DNA from: Streptomyces sp. CG1
GTDB taxonomy: Bacteria > Actinomycetota > Actinomycetes > Streptomycetales > Streptomycetaceae
Direction of reading: 5' to 3'
Assembly (NCBI RefSeq): GCF_041080625.1
Contig: NZ_CP163518.1
Span: 4,898,001-4,962,000, forward strand
Length of the DNA stretch: 64,000 nt
This document shows, one piece after another, positions 1 to 8,585 of this stretch; position 1 is the first letter of the stretch; each line of letters opens with the position of its first letter. Below the pieces are notes generated by a model. The model was not told where the DNA came from. It saw nothing but the letters and a program-made list of their open reading frames with translations, and did not search any database. The translations under genes and the position numbers were made by a program.

Positions 1-180
1 GCCGGACTGTCCGCTCACGCATCGCGCACGCATGAGGGGGGTGGTGCCCGGGCTCGCTGCTGGGCCCTCTGCGGAACGGGTGGGGCAACGCTGTTTCCCG
101 CGCTGTGCAATGGATGCGCCCACGGCTCCACGTGCGGCGCCCAGGAGCCGGACGCTCAGCGGGTGGTGTCCGGCGGGCGG

Positions 181-480
181 TCAGTTGGCGGACACCTCGA
201 ACCCAAGGGCGGTCAGGGCCTCCTCGGCGGCCTGCTGGCCCTGCTCGTAGCTGCCGCCGGAGATTCCGAGGCCGCCGACGCACCGGTCGTCGTCGGTGAT
301 CGGGTAGCCGCCGCCGACCGCCATCAGACGCGGGTGCCCGGCAAGCAGCGCCACGTACCGTTGGCCAGGTAGTCGTTCCATGGGTGGGGATGTGGCAGGA
401 GGCACCGGTCCATGCCTTGTCGAGAGCGACCTCGGCGGTGAAGAAAAGTGCGTCGTCGGCCCGGTCGAACGCCTTCGGAT
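181..480 (-). pseudogene. GlcG/HbpS-family (DUF336) gene, broken
   Basis: The minus strand carries two pieces of a GlcG/HbpS-type protein in different frames. The upstream piece reads like the middle of the family (ADDALFFTAEVALDKAWTGA, about 410-475). The downstream piece, ending at 181, has the conserved end GGYPITDD then GGLGISGGS, followed by a helix and the C-terminus. The frame changes near 395-405, so no single frame spans the family's usual 140 or so residues and no convincing N-terminus is left. HbpS-like proteins bind haem or small ligands and are often secreted; this copy is probably inactive. A sequencing error could mimic the frameshift. Confidence 0.55.
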
Positions 481-620
481 GCCCGCCGGTAAGCACCGAG
501 CAGGGTTGCAATGGGATCCGCGTTGCCATAGCGAGCAGCCACGTACGTTTCAACGAACGATGAAGGGATCAGAAACAGCCGGCGGCTGATCTTCGCTGCG
601 GCGATTGGTGCCGTTCTTGA

Positions 621-875
621 TCACGTTCTGCGGGGCGTTGTCGCTGGAGATCCAAGTGGCTGGTCAGGAAGTGGTGGGCATGGCCCGGGCCAGCGGCGCC
701 AGGTTCCGTAGAGGGTGACGTGCACGGCGGCCGCGAGTTCGCGGGCCCGCTGCTCAGCGGCCACGTCGTACAGCACGAAATAGACCGGCTCCGCAGAGGA
801 GTCCGAGCGGATCTCACCGGCGCGGATCAGCTTGATTACCGCGGCCCGGACAGCGTCGTACAACGGGTCGGTCAC
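621..875 (-). CDS. Small hypothetical protein or gene fragment
   Basis: An 84-residue frame begins MTDPLYDAVRAAVIKLIRAG and has a plausible soluble first 60 residues with amphipathic helices. The last 25 residues are Pro/Arg-rich and look like read-through of non-coding sequence. I do not recognise a family. It lies between two gene remnants, so it may itself be the front of a truncated gene. No clear ribosome binding site was identified. Confidence 0.25.
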   Translation of the reverse strand: MTDPLYDAVRAAVIKLIRAGEIRSDSSAEPVYFVLYDVAAEQRARELAAAVHVTLYGTWRRWPGPCPPLPDQPLGSPATTPRRT

Positions 876-920
876 GGTGTGCTGCTGTTCCGTGAGAACA
901 ACCCGCCCGGATCGTGTGAG

Positions 921-1064
921 GCCCGCTATCTCGCCGGTGTCCCGGCCGGTCGGCTGGTCCAGCGCCGGGAACTCGCCGCCGCCGTCTGCTTCCTACTCTC
1001 CGAGGACGCCGGGTTCATCACCGGCCAGACCCTGCGCGTCGACGGCGGTGCGAGCGTGGGACGA
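921..1064 (+). pseudogene. C-terminal remnant of a short-chain dehydrogenase
   Basis: About 48 plus-strand codons encode the typical end of an SDR: a helix with RRELAAAVCFLLSEDAGFIT, then GQTLRVDGGASVG. The Rossmann part and the YxxxK catalytic motif are missing upstream, and the frame runs on without a stop where an SDR would end. It is a decayed tail and lies tail to tail with the intact SDR at 1127-1891. With the two other SDRs nearby it suggests repeated gain and loss of this family here. Confidence 0.6.
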
Positions 1065-1076
1065 CCGATCCGACAG

Positions 1077-1118
1077 GAAGCGCCCCGTGTCCTGCTAGAC
1101 CAGGACACGGAGCGCTTG
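1077..1118 (-). terminator. Hairpin terminator of the SDR gene
   Basis: A 10-bp perfect stem (CCGTGTCCTG at 1085-1094, its complement at 1101-1110) has a 6-nt loop and an outer AAGCG/CGCTT extension. It lies just beyond the stop codon of the minus-strand SDR, where a terminator is expected. Confidence 0.6.
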
Positions 1119-1126
1119 CTATCAGG

Positions 1127-1891
1127 TCAGTTGACGCTCTGTCCGCCGTCCACCATGACCGACTGCCCGGTGACGAAGGAGGCCCGGTCGGACAGGAGGA
1201 AGAGAGCCACCTGGGCGACCTCGTGCGCCTCGCCGACGCGGCCGAGGGGGATGTTCTCCCCGTGCGGGTGGTACTCGGAGCCGTCCTCCTTCTTCGTGAT
1301 GCCGCCCTCGGTCAGCGGTGTGCGGATGATGGTCGGGTTCACGGTGTTGACCCGGATCGCGTCGGGCCCGAGCTCCACCGCCGCCGCGCGGGCGAGTGCG
1401 GCGACGCCGCCCTTGCTGGCGCTGTAGATGGAGATGCCCGGGGTGCCGAGTTCGGCGAATACGGATCCGTTGACGACGATCGCCCCGCCATCGCCCTGTC
1501 GCTTCATCTGGTCGGCCTCGGCCTGCAGGTAGAAGAACGTGCCCTTCAGATTGCCGTCCATCAGGTGGTCCCAAGCCTTCTCGTCCAGCTCGGTCAACGG
1601 GCCGACCGCGGCGGTGCCCGCGTTGTTGAAGGCCACGTCGAGGCGGCCGAAGCGGTCGACGACCTGCTGCACCACTGCCCGCGCGCCGCCGAAGTCCGTG
1701 GCGTCAGCCTTGACGAACAGCGCCTCGCCACCGCTCCGCGTGATCTCCTCGACCACGTCCTGACCCGCGTCCTCCCGGCGCCCGGTGATCGCCACCTTCG
1801 CACCCTCCTGCGCGAACAGGCGCGCGCTGACCCGGCCGATCCCGGACGTTCCCCCGGTGATCAGAGCAACCTTGCCGTCCAACATTCCCAT
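1127..1891 (-). CDS. SDR family oxidoreductase
   Basis: A complete classical short-chain dehydrogenase of 254 residues, the usual family length. The NAD(P)-binding TGGTSGIG motif is near residues 13-20, NNAG near 90, the catalytic YSASK near 155, and the end is TGQSVMVDGGQ. An Arg in TGRRED after beta-strand 2 suggests NADP(H) preference (inference). Such enzymes oxidise or reduce hydroxyl/keto groups; the substrate cannot be read from sequence. ATG at 1891 is chosen; a second ATG two codons in is possible. It ends at a good hairpin and diverges from another SDR at 2341. Confidence 0.9.
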   Translation of the reverse strand: MGMLDGKVALITGGTSGIGRVSARLFAQEGAKVAITGRREDAGQDVVEEITRSGGEALFVKADATDFGGARAVVQQVVDRFGRLDVAFNNAGTAAVGPLTELDEKAWDHLMDGNLKGTFFYLQAEADQMKRQGDGGAIVVNGSVFAELGTPGISIYSASKGGVAALARAAAVELGPDAIRVNTVNPTIIRTPLTEGGITKKEDGSEYHPHGENIPLGRVGEAHEVAQVALFLLSDRASFVTGQSVMVDGGQSVN

Positions 1892-2340
1892 GGTTCTGTT
1901 CCACTCCGTCTAGGAATTCGCTACAGGCCGGATATGGACCCGGCTTCGAAATCGGCGCCGCCTTTTCCGGCCAGGCGCCAGGCCCCCGCGTTGGGTGCCG
2001 AGCGGTTACAGCGTTCGCTTCTCCAGCGGGATTCCGTGAAGGCCATAGGCCGTCGCGATAACCGGTATAAGCTCGCCGTCTGCCGTCTGGAGAATCTGTC
2101 GGCAGCTACTCCATTCAGCTGACTGCACAACAGCTCCGGCGTTCCCGGCCGGTGCCCTGCCCCGGAGCGGTTGCGGGGCCCTGCTGCCGGTGATGCTGTG
2201 GATGTGCGACGGCCGTACCTACTGCGCCGTTCTGAGCGGGCGGCGCGTTCCCGGGGCGGGGCGTGCTCCCCGACGCAGCGGCCCACGGCCCTGGCCGTGC
2301 GCCGAGCGCGTATCTCGGCATCAACGGAAGGAACCGTTCC

Positions 2341-3096
2341 ATGACGTCTGCATCCATGGAGGGGAAGGTCGCGCTCGTGACCGGGGCGACCAGCGGCATC
2401 GGCGCTGCCACAGCACAGGCGCTGGCCGAGCGCGGCGCGTACGTGCTGGTGGCCGGCCGCGATCCCGCCCGTGGCGAGAGCGTCGTGGGGGCGATCCGGG
2501 AGCGCGGCGGTAAGGCGGACTTCGTGAGCGCCGATCTGCGCGACGCCGAGGCGGTGCGACGGCTTGCGCACGACGCTCTGGGGCTGGGCGGCGGCCGGGT
2601 CGACGTCCTGGTCAACAACGCGGGCGTCTACCCCTTCGGCCCGACCAAGGACACGGAAGAGAGCCTCTTCGACTCCGTGTACGCGCTCAACGTTAAGGCC
2701 CCGTTCTACCTGGTGGCCGAACTCGCCCCGGCCATGGCCGAACGGGGCGCCGGGGCGATCGTCAACGTGAGCACCATCGCGGCCGCGCTCGGGTTCTCGG
2801 GCATGGCGCTCTACGGGTCGAGCAAGGCAGCAGTGAACCTCCTGACGAAGGCATGGGCAGCCGAGTACGGCCCACAGGGAGTGCGGGTCAACGCCGTACA
2901 GGTCGGTCCCACCCGGACCGAGACCACCGCTGGGGCCGAGGAGGACCTGCAGAGCCTGGCCGCGCAGGCGCCCGCCGGACGGCCGGCGTCCGCCGCGGAG
3001 ATCGCGGCGGCGATCGTGTACCTCGCCGACGACGAGGCAAGCAGCTTTGTGCAGGGTGCGGTGCTGCCCGTCGACGGCGGGCGCACCGCCGTCTGA
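2341..3096 (+). CDS. SDR family oxidoreductase
   Basis: A 251-residue classical SDR with TGATSGIG near residues 13-20, NNAG near 95, catalytic YGSSK near 160, and C-terminal VQGAVLPVDGG. The ATG at 2341 has a GGAAGGAA ribosome site; the longer in-frame extension to 2263 looks like untranslated leader. It resembles the SDR at 4277-5026, sharing VNNAG followed by YPF and APT/GPT, so the two are probably paralogues acting on related substrates. It converges on a LysR gene 37 bp downstream. LysR control of these SDRs is plausible but not shown. Confidence 0.9.
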   Translation: MTSASMEGKVALVTGATSGIGAATAQALAERGAYVLVAGRDPARGESVVGAIRERGGKADFVSADLRDAEAVRRLAHDALGLGGGRVDVLVNNAGVYPFGPTKDTEESLFDSVYALNVKAPFYLVAELAPAMAERGAGAIVNVSTIAAALGFSGMALYGSSKAAVNLLTKAWAAEYGPQGVRVNAVQVGPTRTETTAGAEEDLQSLAAQAPAGRPASAAEIAAAIVYLADDEASSFVQGAVLPVDGGRTAV

Positions 3097-3133
3097 CCTC
3101 GTGCATCGCGGGGCCGCCTGGCCGCTGCGGGGA

Positions 3134-4033
3134 TCAGTCGGTGGTGGGCTGCTCGAGCGCGGCGATCAGGCGTCCCAGATCCTGCCGCCTCGAATCCGCC
3201 GGCCACACCGCCCATGTCCGGCGGATGAGAGGGTGCCCGAGCAGCGGCTGCCACGCCACGCTCTCGGGAATGGGCTGCGACCAGTCCGGCGGGGCCAGCG
3301 CGAAGGCTCGCCCGGCGCTGACGGCCGCCAGTTTCACCTCGGCGATCAGCCGCTGTCCCTCCGGCGCCTGAGTTCCCAGATCAAGGCCGTGGCTACGCAG
3401 GATCGCCGTCAGCTCGTCGTACCAGGCGGGGCTGTCCGAGCGCGGAAAGGCCACCCATTCCAGCCGGGCCAGCGCATCCAGCGCAATCCCCTCCGGCCCG
3501 GACAGCTCCGCCGCCTGGTCCGCGGCCAGCAGCACGCCCAGCCGTTCCCTGTTGACCAGCATCGCGTCGAACTCCTGCCCGGTGGGGCGCTCCCGCAGCA
3601 GTCCAAGGTCCAGTTCGCCGGCGTGCAGCGCGGCCAGCTGCTCGGATGTGGACAGATGGCGGGCCTGTACCCGGGTGTCGGGGCAGGCTTCGGCCAGTTC
3701 GGTGAGCGCGGGGCTCAGCAGCCGCGAGGGGAACTCCAGCGGAATGCCGATCCGCAGCACGCCGCCGCCCCCACCGGTGTACTGGGCCATCGTCCGCACC
3801 ACCTGATCACGTCGGGCAAGCAGCGCACGTGCCTCCCCGAGGAGGGCGAGGCCCGCGTCCGTGGGCCGCACACCGGTGCTGCTGCGCACCAGCAGCTTCA
3901 CCCTCAGCTCCCGCTCCAGACCACTGACCGTCTGGGACAGCGCCGGCTGGCTGACATGCAACCGCCGGGCCGCGGCTGAGAAGCCGCCCTCCTCGACCAC
4001 TGCCACAAAGGCATGCAACTCCCGCAACTCCAT
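3134..4033 (-). CDS. LysR-family transcriptional regulator
   Basis: A 299-residue protein with an N-terminal winged helix-turn-helix (MELRELHAFVAVVEEGGFSA at residues 1-20, then RRLHVSQPALSQTVSGLE) and a C-terminal LysR substrate-binding fold. That is the family's standard length. The frame stays open upstream to 4243, but the ATG at 4033 starts exactly at the conserved LysR N-terminus and is preferred. LysR proteins usually regulate themselves and nearby or divergent genes; here both flanking genes are SDRs. The effector is unknown. Confidence 0.88.
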   Translation of the reverse strand: MELRELHAFVAVVEEGGFSAAARRLHVSQPALSQTVSGLERELRVKLLVRSSTGVRPTDAGLALLGEARALLARRDQVVRTMAQYTGGGGGVLRIGIPLEFPSRLLSPALTELAEACPDTRVQARHLSTSEQLAALHAGELDLGLLRERPTGQEFDAMLVNRERLGVLLAADQAAELSGPEGIALDALARLEWVAFPRSDSPAWYDELTAILRSHGLDLGTQAPEGQRLIAEVKLAAVSAGRAFALAPPDWSQPIPESVAWQPLLGHPLIRRTWAVWPADSRRQDLGRLIAALEQPTTD

Positions 4034-4276
4034 GCCCCCATCGCACCACGCCGAAAACGCCGGATCCACCGTCGGCCACAGCCTTGGCTTATGGCCTCCA
4101 TAACGTCCGGTGCCGGAGGCTACGGCCGCTGCCATACCGACGACGGTGAGAACGGCAGACCGCCCCGCGTCGCGCGCGGGGCGGGGCAGGAGCTGCGCAA
4201 TGCGCCGGGATTGCCATGGGGCCGCAACGGGCTGCAGATCCAACCGCCACGCCGCAGCCTCGCGGCCTTACGTCAC

Positions 4277-5026
4277 TTACTGGTCGGTGGGGCCCAGGGC
4301 CATGAAGCCGCCGTCCACGGGGAGGGTGACGCCGGTGATGTAGGCGGCGCGGGGCGAGGCGAGGAAGACGATGGCTTCGGCGATCTCGCGTGCCGCGCCA
4401 AGGCGTCCCAGTGGCACCTTCGCTCCCAGCGCTTCGAAGTCCTCCTGGCCGACCATGTCCGCCACGTTGTCGGTGTTTGTGTGGCCTGGGGCGACGGCGT
4501 TGAATCGCACTCCACGCTTGCCGAACTCGACGGCCCAGGCGCGGGTGAAGGAGTCCACGGCCGCCTTCGAGGCGCCGTAGACGGATGTGCCGGCCATGCC
4601 GGTCAGACCGGCTACCGTGGTGACGCTGACGACGCTGCCGGAACCCTTGGCCGCCATCTTCGCCGCCAGTGCCTGGGTGAGGAAGTACGTGCCGCGTACG
4701 TTGGTGTCGAGCAGGGTCTCGAAGGTGTCCAGGCCCTGCTCGAGGGTGGGGGCGAAGGGGTAGGCACCGGCATTGTTGACCAGGATGTCCACCTCACCGG
4801 CCTCGTCGGCCAGGTGTCGGACCGAATCCAGATCGCTCAGGTCTGCGGCGATGAACCTGGCCTTGCCACCAGCGGCCTCGATGGCCGCGACGGTCTGAGC
4901 GCCCTTGTCGGCATTGCGGCCGGAGACAATGACGGACGCGCCCTCCTGGGCCAGGAGGAGAGCCGTCTCGCGACCGATGCCGGACGTGCTGCCGGTCACG
5001 AGAGCGGTCTGATTCTCGAACTGCAT
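4277..5026 (-). CDS. SDR family oxidoreductase
   Basis: A 249-residue SDR starting MQFENQTALVTGSTSGIGRE, with the TGSTSGIG cofactor loop, NNAG near 80-85, catalytic YGASK near 150, and the end TGVTLPVDGGF. ATG 5026 lies at the conserved N-terminus, with GGAAAGG about 10 nt upstream; the longer frame to 5077 is unlikely. The NNAGAYPFAPT segment is close to NNAGVYPFGPT in the SDR at 2341, which suggests gene duplication. It diverges from the AhpD-like gene at 5662 across a long gene-free stretch. Confidence 0.9.
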   Translation of the reverse strand: MQFENQTALVTGSTSGIGRETALLLAQEGASVIVSGRNADKGAQTVAAIEAAGGKARFIAADLSDLDSVRHLADEAGEVDILVNNAGAYPFAPTLEQGLDTFETLLDTNVRGTYFLTQALAAKMAAKGSGSVVSVTTVAGLTGMAGTSVYGASKAAVDSFTRAWAVEFGKRGVRFNAVAPGHTNTDNVADMVGQEDFEALGAKVPLGRLGAAREIAEAIVFLASPRAAYITGVTLPVDGGFMALGPTDQ

Positions 5027-5661
5027 GAGAAGCACCTTTCCGCAGGACCGGTACGGCCCCGCAGCCATTGGGTACAAAATATTTCGTGCCTACTCTCAGG
5101 CGCCTTCCGGTTTCCGGCAAGCTGACCCGCAGAGCAGTCCAGCATTTCTAATTGCTGACCTCTTCGCGAAATTTCCGGCCGCGATCGCCCCTACTTTTGA
5201 CCGCCATAAGCAGTACCTTCATTCGGCGCGGAACGTGCCGAATTCTCCACCCACACGGCGTCCGGAACATGAGGGTTGACCGGGAGCACGGGTGGTCCGT
5301 GTTCTGGTGCCCCGCCTCCTCCTCCGTGAGGTGACGCGAGTCCCAAAGCCTGCGCCGTGCGGAGATCGGGACGGGGCCGCAGTCGTATCCGAGGCCCCCC
5401 ATCTCCTCCGGAGCCCGCTGCGCCGTTCACAGCGCCGCACACGCTCCCGGTGGCCGGGGTGCCGGTCAGAAGCGGTGCTTATGGCGGCTCTTCGTGAGGC
5501 GTATGGCCGCGGGAGAGGAACTGTGCGCACCTCGCGGTTACATGATCCGTACAGCGCGCGGCTGCCCTTCCGGCTTGTGCGGGCGGCGAAATGGGCCGCC
5601 CGCCTGCGATCCGTTCAAGCCCGGGAAACCACCTGGGTGTCCCACCCCATGGAGGTACCCC
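5027..5661. other. Gene-free divergent region
   Basis: These 635 bases separate an SDR (minus) from an AhpD-like gene (plus). Open frames exist on both strands, but none has family-like sequence or a good ribosome site. The stretch 5070-5230 is locally AT-richer than its surroundings (for example TACAAAATATTTCG near 5083), as expected for promoters. No operator was identified. Confidence 0.4.
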
Positions 5662-6204
5662 ATGTCACGGCTTCCTCAGATCCAGCCCGCCGAGGTGACC
5701 GGTGCTGCCGCCGTCGCCCAGGTCCGCAAGACCCCCGGCTCCGTCCCGAACCTGGCCAAGGTCATGGCCAACAGTCCGGCGCTGGTCAAAGGCTGGCTGG
5801 CGCTGTCCGGGGCACTGAGCGAGGGTGTGATCCCCGCTCCCGTCCGTGAACGGCTGGCGATCGCCACCGCCCAGTACAACAATTGCGAGTACTGCCTGTC
5901 CGCCCACACCTACATAGGGGCGCACGTCGCCGAGGTCGACGCCGAGGAACTGGAGCGGGCCCGCGACGCCGAGTCCTTCGACCCGCACATCGCCGCACTG
6001 CTCGCCCTCTCCGACGCCACCACCCGCGGCCACGGCAGCACCGACGAGAGGCAGCAGAAGGCGCGCCGGGCCGCCGGCGTCGCCGACGCCGAAATGGCCG
6101 AGGTCGCGGGCAATCTCGGGCTGAACCTCCTCACCAACTACTTCAACCTCCTCGCCGACACCGACAACGCATGGCCGGTCGTCACCCCGTGTACTCACAA
6201 CTGA
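5662..6204 (+). CDS. AhpD-like carboxymuconolactone decarboxylase-fold protein
   Basis: A 180-residue helical protein with the peroxidase-type redox motif NNCEYCLSAH (CxxC followed by His, near residues 76-84), the hallmark of AhpD-like members of the CMD superfamily. Such proteins reduce peroxides or act as alkylhydroperoxidase partners. ATG 5662 has a strong GGAGG 7 nt upstream; the longer frame back to 5494 is not supported. A flavin disulfide reductase follows 143 bp downstream on the same strand, so a thiol/peroxide function for the pair is reasonable inference. Confidence 0.85.
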   Translation: MSRLPQIQPAEVTGAAAVAQVRKTPGSVPNLAKVMANSPALVKGWLALSGALSEGVIPAPVRERLAIATAQYNNCEYCLSAHTYIGAHVAEVDAEELERARDAESFDPHIAALLALSDATTRGHGSTDERQQKARRAAGVADAEMAEVAGNLGLNLLTNYFNLLADTDNAWPVVTPCTHN

Positions 6205-6347
6205 GCACCACGTCCCCCGCCCGGACCCCCTCCCCGAGGCCCCGACGGGGAGTGTGAAGACCAGTTCGACCGACGCGGCACCGACCGTCGTCAGGCAATC
6301 CCGGGGAACAGCTCGAGATCAGCACCGATCGTGATGTGGGGAAAGAA

Positions 6348-7826
6348 ATGAGCGAACCGCGCGGAAACCAGGAAGCCACCGCCTACGACGTGATCGTGCT
6401 GGGCGCGGGTCCGGTCGGCCAGAATGTCGCTGACCGTGCCCGTGCCGCCGGCCTGTCCGTGGCCGTCGTGGAACGGGAACTCGTCGGTGGCGAGTGCTCC
6501 TACTGGGCCTGCGTGCCCAGCAAGGCGTTGCTGCGGCCGGTCATCGCGGTCGCCGACGCGCGGCGCGTGGACGGCGCCCGGCAGGCCGTCACCGGCCGTC
6601 TCGACACCGACGGCGTCTTCGCCCGCCGCAACCGCTACGTCACCGACTGGGACGACTCCGGTCAGGCCCTTTTCCTCAAGTCCATCGGCGCTGACCTCTT
6701 CCGCGGCCACGGCCGTCTCGACGGCCGACGCCAGGTCACCGTCACCCGTGACGACGGCACACGCCACACGCTTACCGCCCGGCACGCGGTGGCCATCGCC
6801 ACCGGCAGCCGACCGAATCTCCCCGGCATCCCGGGAATCGAAGAGGCCCGGCCCTGGACCAACCGGCACGGCACCGACTCCAGCACCGTGCCCGCCCGGC
6901 TCGTCGTCGTCGGCGGCGGCGGAGTCGGCGTCGAGATGGCCACTCTCTGGCAGGGCCTCGGCTCCCAGGTCACCCTGCTCGCCCGCCGTCGCCTGATCCC
7001 CCGCCTGGAGCCCTTTGCCGGCGAGCTGGTCGCCCAGGGACTGAGCGAGTCGGGCGTGGACGTACGGATCGGCGCACAGGTGACCGCTCTGCGCCGCCCT
7101 GACCCCGAGGGACCGGTCACCCTCACCCTCGACGACAACAGCGAGCTGGAGGCCGACGAGGTGCTGTTCGCCACCGGCCGCACACCCGCCACCGGCGACA
7201 TCGGCCTGGACACCATCGGCCTCACCCCCGGCTCCTGGCTGGACGTGGACACCACCTGCCTGGTCAACGGCGTCGACGGCGACTGGCTCTACGCGCTCGG
7301 CGACGTCAACCACCGCGCCCTGCTCACCCACCAGGGCAAGTACCACGCCCGGACCGCAGGCGACGCCATCGCCGCACGTGCTGCCGGCCGACCGGTGGAC
7401 GACGCCCCCTGGGGTGACCACGCCACCACCGCCGACCAGCACGCCGTACCCCAAGTGTTCTTCACCGACCCCGAAGCAGCCGCGGTGGGCCTGACCGCCG
7501 AGCAGGCTGAGCAGGCAGGCCACCGGATCAAGACCATCGACCTCGACTTCAACGCCGCCCAGGGCGCCAACCTCTACGCCGACGGCTACCGCGGCCACGC
7601 CCGGCTGGTCGTCGACGTCGACCGGGAGATTCTGCTCGGAGTGACTTTCGTCGGCCCGGGCGTCAGTGAGCTCCTGCACTCGGCCACCATCGCGGTCGCC
7701 GGCGAGGTCCCGCTCAAACGGCTCAGGCACGCGATCGCCTGCTTCCCGACCGTCAGCGAGATCTGGCTCTTCCTCCTCACCGCCTACCAGCGAGACCAGA
7801 AAACGCCGGAGACCGCCCCCGCGTGA
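6348..7826 (+). CDS. FAD-dependent pyridine nucleotide-disulfide oxidoreductase
   Basis: A flavoprotein of about 492 residues like dihydrolipoamide dehydrogenase or mercuric reductase without the metal domain. In order: FAD-binding VLGAGPVGQ near the start, redox pair GECSYWACVPSK (C-x4-C), NAD(P) site VVVGGGGVGVEMATLW near residue 190, a second FAD contact YALGDVN near 320, and a C-terminal dimerisation domain. The usual C-terminal HxxxxE pair is not obvious (HAIACFPTVSE occupies that place), so lipoamide activity is uncertain. ATG 6348 with GGGGA is preferred; GTG 6336 is the alternative. A hairpin terminator follows the stop. Confidence 0.88.
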   Translation: MSEPRGNQEATAYDVIVLGAGPVGQNVADRARAAGLSVAVVERELVGGECSYWACVPSKALLRPVIAVADARRVDGARQAVTGRLDTDGVFARRNRYVTDWDDSGQALFLKSIGADLFRGHGRLDGRRQVTVTRDDGTRHTLTARHAVAIATGSRPNLPGIPGIEEARPWTNRHGTDSSTVPARLVVVGGGGVGVEMATLWQGLGSQVTLLARRRLIPRLEPFAGELVAQGLSESGVDVRIGAQVTALRRPDPEGPVTLTLDDNSELEADEVLFATGRTPATGDIGLDTIGLTPGSWLDVDTTCLVNGVDGDWLYALGDVNHRALLTHQGKYHARTAGDAIAARAAGRPVDDAPWGDHATTADQHAVPQVFFTDPEAAAVGLTAEQAEQAGHRIKTIDLDFNAAQGANLYADGYRGHARLVVDVDREILLGVTFVGPGVSELLHSATIAVAGEVPLKRLRHAIACFPTVSEIWLFLLTAYQRDQKTPETAPA

Positions 7827-7842
7827 TGCCGCCGCCGAAGGC

Positions 7843-7870
7843 CGAGAGGCCCTCGCCGCGGGGCCTCTCG
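7843..7870 (+). terminator. Hairpin terminator after the oxidoreductase
   Basis: Ten-base arms CGAGAGGCCC (7843-7852) and GGGCCTCTCG (7861-7870) form a GC-rich stem with an 8-nt loop, 17 bp past the stop codon at 7826. Confidence 0.6.
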
Positions 7871-7929
7871 CCTGGGCTGACCGTGCTTGTGATGCGAGAG
7901 CCGCTGGCCGAACGCCGACGGCGACGAGG

Positions 7930-8170
7930 TGCACCCGGCCAGCCGCCGTCGAGCTGGCTGTCCAGGACCGCCTGGATCTCGCGCAGCCCCAGGCCCAGCT
8001 CCCGCATCAGCAGGATCTGCTGCAACCGCAGCAGGTCGGCCTCCTCGTAGTAGCGGTGCCCGTTGCTCCCGATCCATGCAGGCGGCAGCAGGCCGATCTC
8101 GTCGTAGTGCCGGCAGCGTCCGCGATGTCACCTTGGACATCCGCGCCACCTCCGCGATCGACCAGGCCAT
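7930..8170 (-). pseudogene. MerR-family regulator, frameshifted and truncated
   Basis: From ATG 8170 the minus strand encodes MAWSIAEVARMSKVTSRTL, a MerR recognition helix region. It then loses frame at about 8112, where one extra base changes the expected LRHYDEIGL. The next frame continues with HYDEIGLLPP, GHRYYEEADLLRLQQILLMR and ELGLGLREIQAVLDSQLDG, a textbook MerR/TipA DNA-binding domain. After that it loses similarity again, with no effector domain. The promoter at 8216-8246 is still recognisable. The gene is probably non-functional unless the extra base is a sequencing error. Confidence 0.75.
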
Positions 8171-8215
8171 GCCGGTGCCTCCCTCGCCGGGCCGGTCTCT
8201 CCGGCCACACACATG

Positions 8216-8246
8216 ACCGTAGAAGTTGCCGCAACGGAAAGCGCAA
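8216..8246 (-). promoter_or_regulatory. MerR-type promoter with 19-bp spacer and central palindrome
   Basis: On the minus strand TTGCGC (8246-8241) is followed after exactly 19 bp by TACGGT (8221-8216). The spacer contains the palindrome GTTGCGGCAAC (8235-8225), almost centred. A long spacer with a dyad between -35 and -10 is the known signature of MerR-activated promoters. The promoter faces the broken MerR gene starting at 8170, so it was probably the autoregulated promoter. Confidence 0.6.
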
Positions 8247-8255
8247 GCCCGAAAC

Positions 8256-8295
8256 CCTGTCGGACAGGCACCAGGGCCTGACCCGTCGGACAGGC
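8256..8295. repeat. Direct repeat with palindrome upstream of the MerR promoter
   Basis: CCTGTCGGACAGG (8256-8268) is a perfect 6-bp inverted repeat. Its 11-base part GTCGGACAGGC recurs at 8285-8295, giving copies 26 bp apart. It lies between the MerR promoter and an aldo/keto reductase remnant, so it may be an operator or the end of a deleted segment. Confidence 0.35.
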
Positions 8296-8350
8296 CCCCT
8301 GTGACTGAACTCCTGACCCCGGCGATTGCAGGCGCTGCTGGGTGGGGGCG

Positions 8351-8510
8351 TCAGTTCAGGCTTCCGTCGAGGCCACCGTCGGGGGCGATCTCGACGATGC
8401 GGGCGAGGTCCTCGCTGGTCAGTGTCATGCTGGCCGCAGCGACGTTCTGGCCCAGTCCTGGGCCGGCCAGTCGGACCTGATGCCCGCCGACGAGGAAGCG
8501 CGCGTCCTTC
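8351..8510 (-). pseudogene. C-terminal remnant of an aldo/keto reductase
   Basis: About 50 minus-strand codons ending at 8351 read NVAAASMTLTSEDLARIVEI then APDGG, the typical last helix of aldo/keto reductases, where a conserved Asn and the segment before it contact NADPH. The barrel is absent upstream. AKR genes are common partners of MerR regulators, so this tail and the broken MerR gene may be remains of one unit. Family assignment rests on this short segment only. Confidence 0.5.
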
Positions 8511-8585
8511 CTGGCAGCACGCCGAGCCGCCATTGTGACGGCCGTGCAGCGGTTGTTCCCCGCCGTTTCCCAACCGTGCTGGTCC

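Noticed and set aside
8303..8311. GCCCCCTGT match to the tRNA-Thr 3' end as a left attachment site
   Set aside because: Only nine bases match and the flanks differ; attachment repeats of such elements are usually 40 bp or more.
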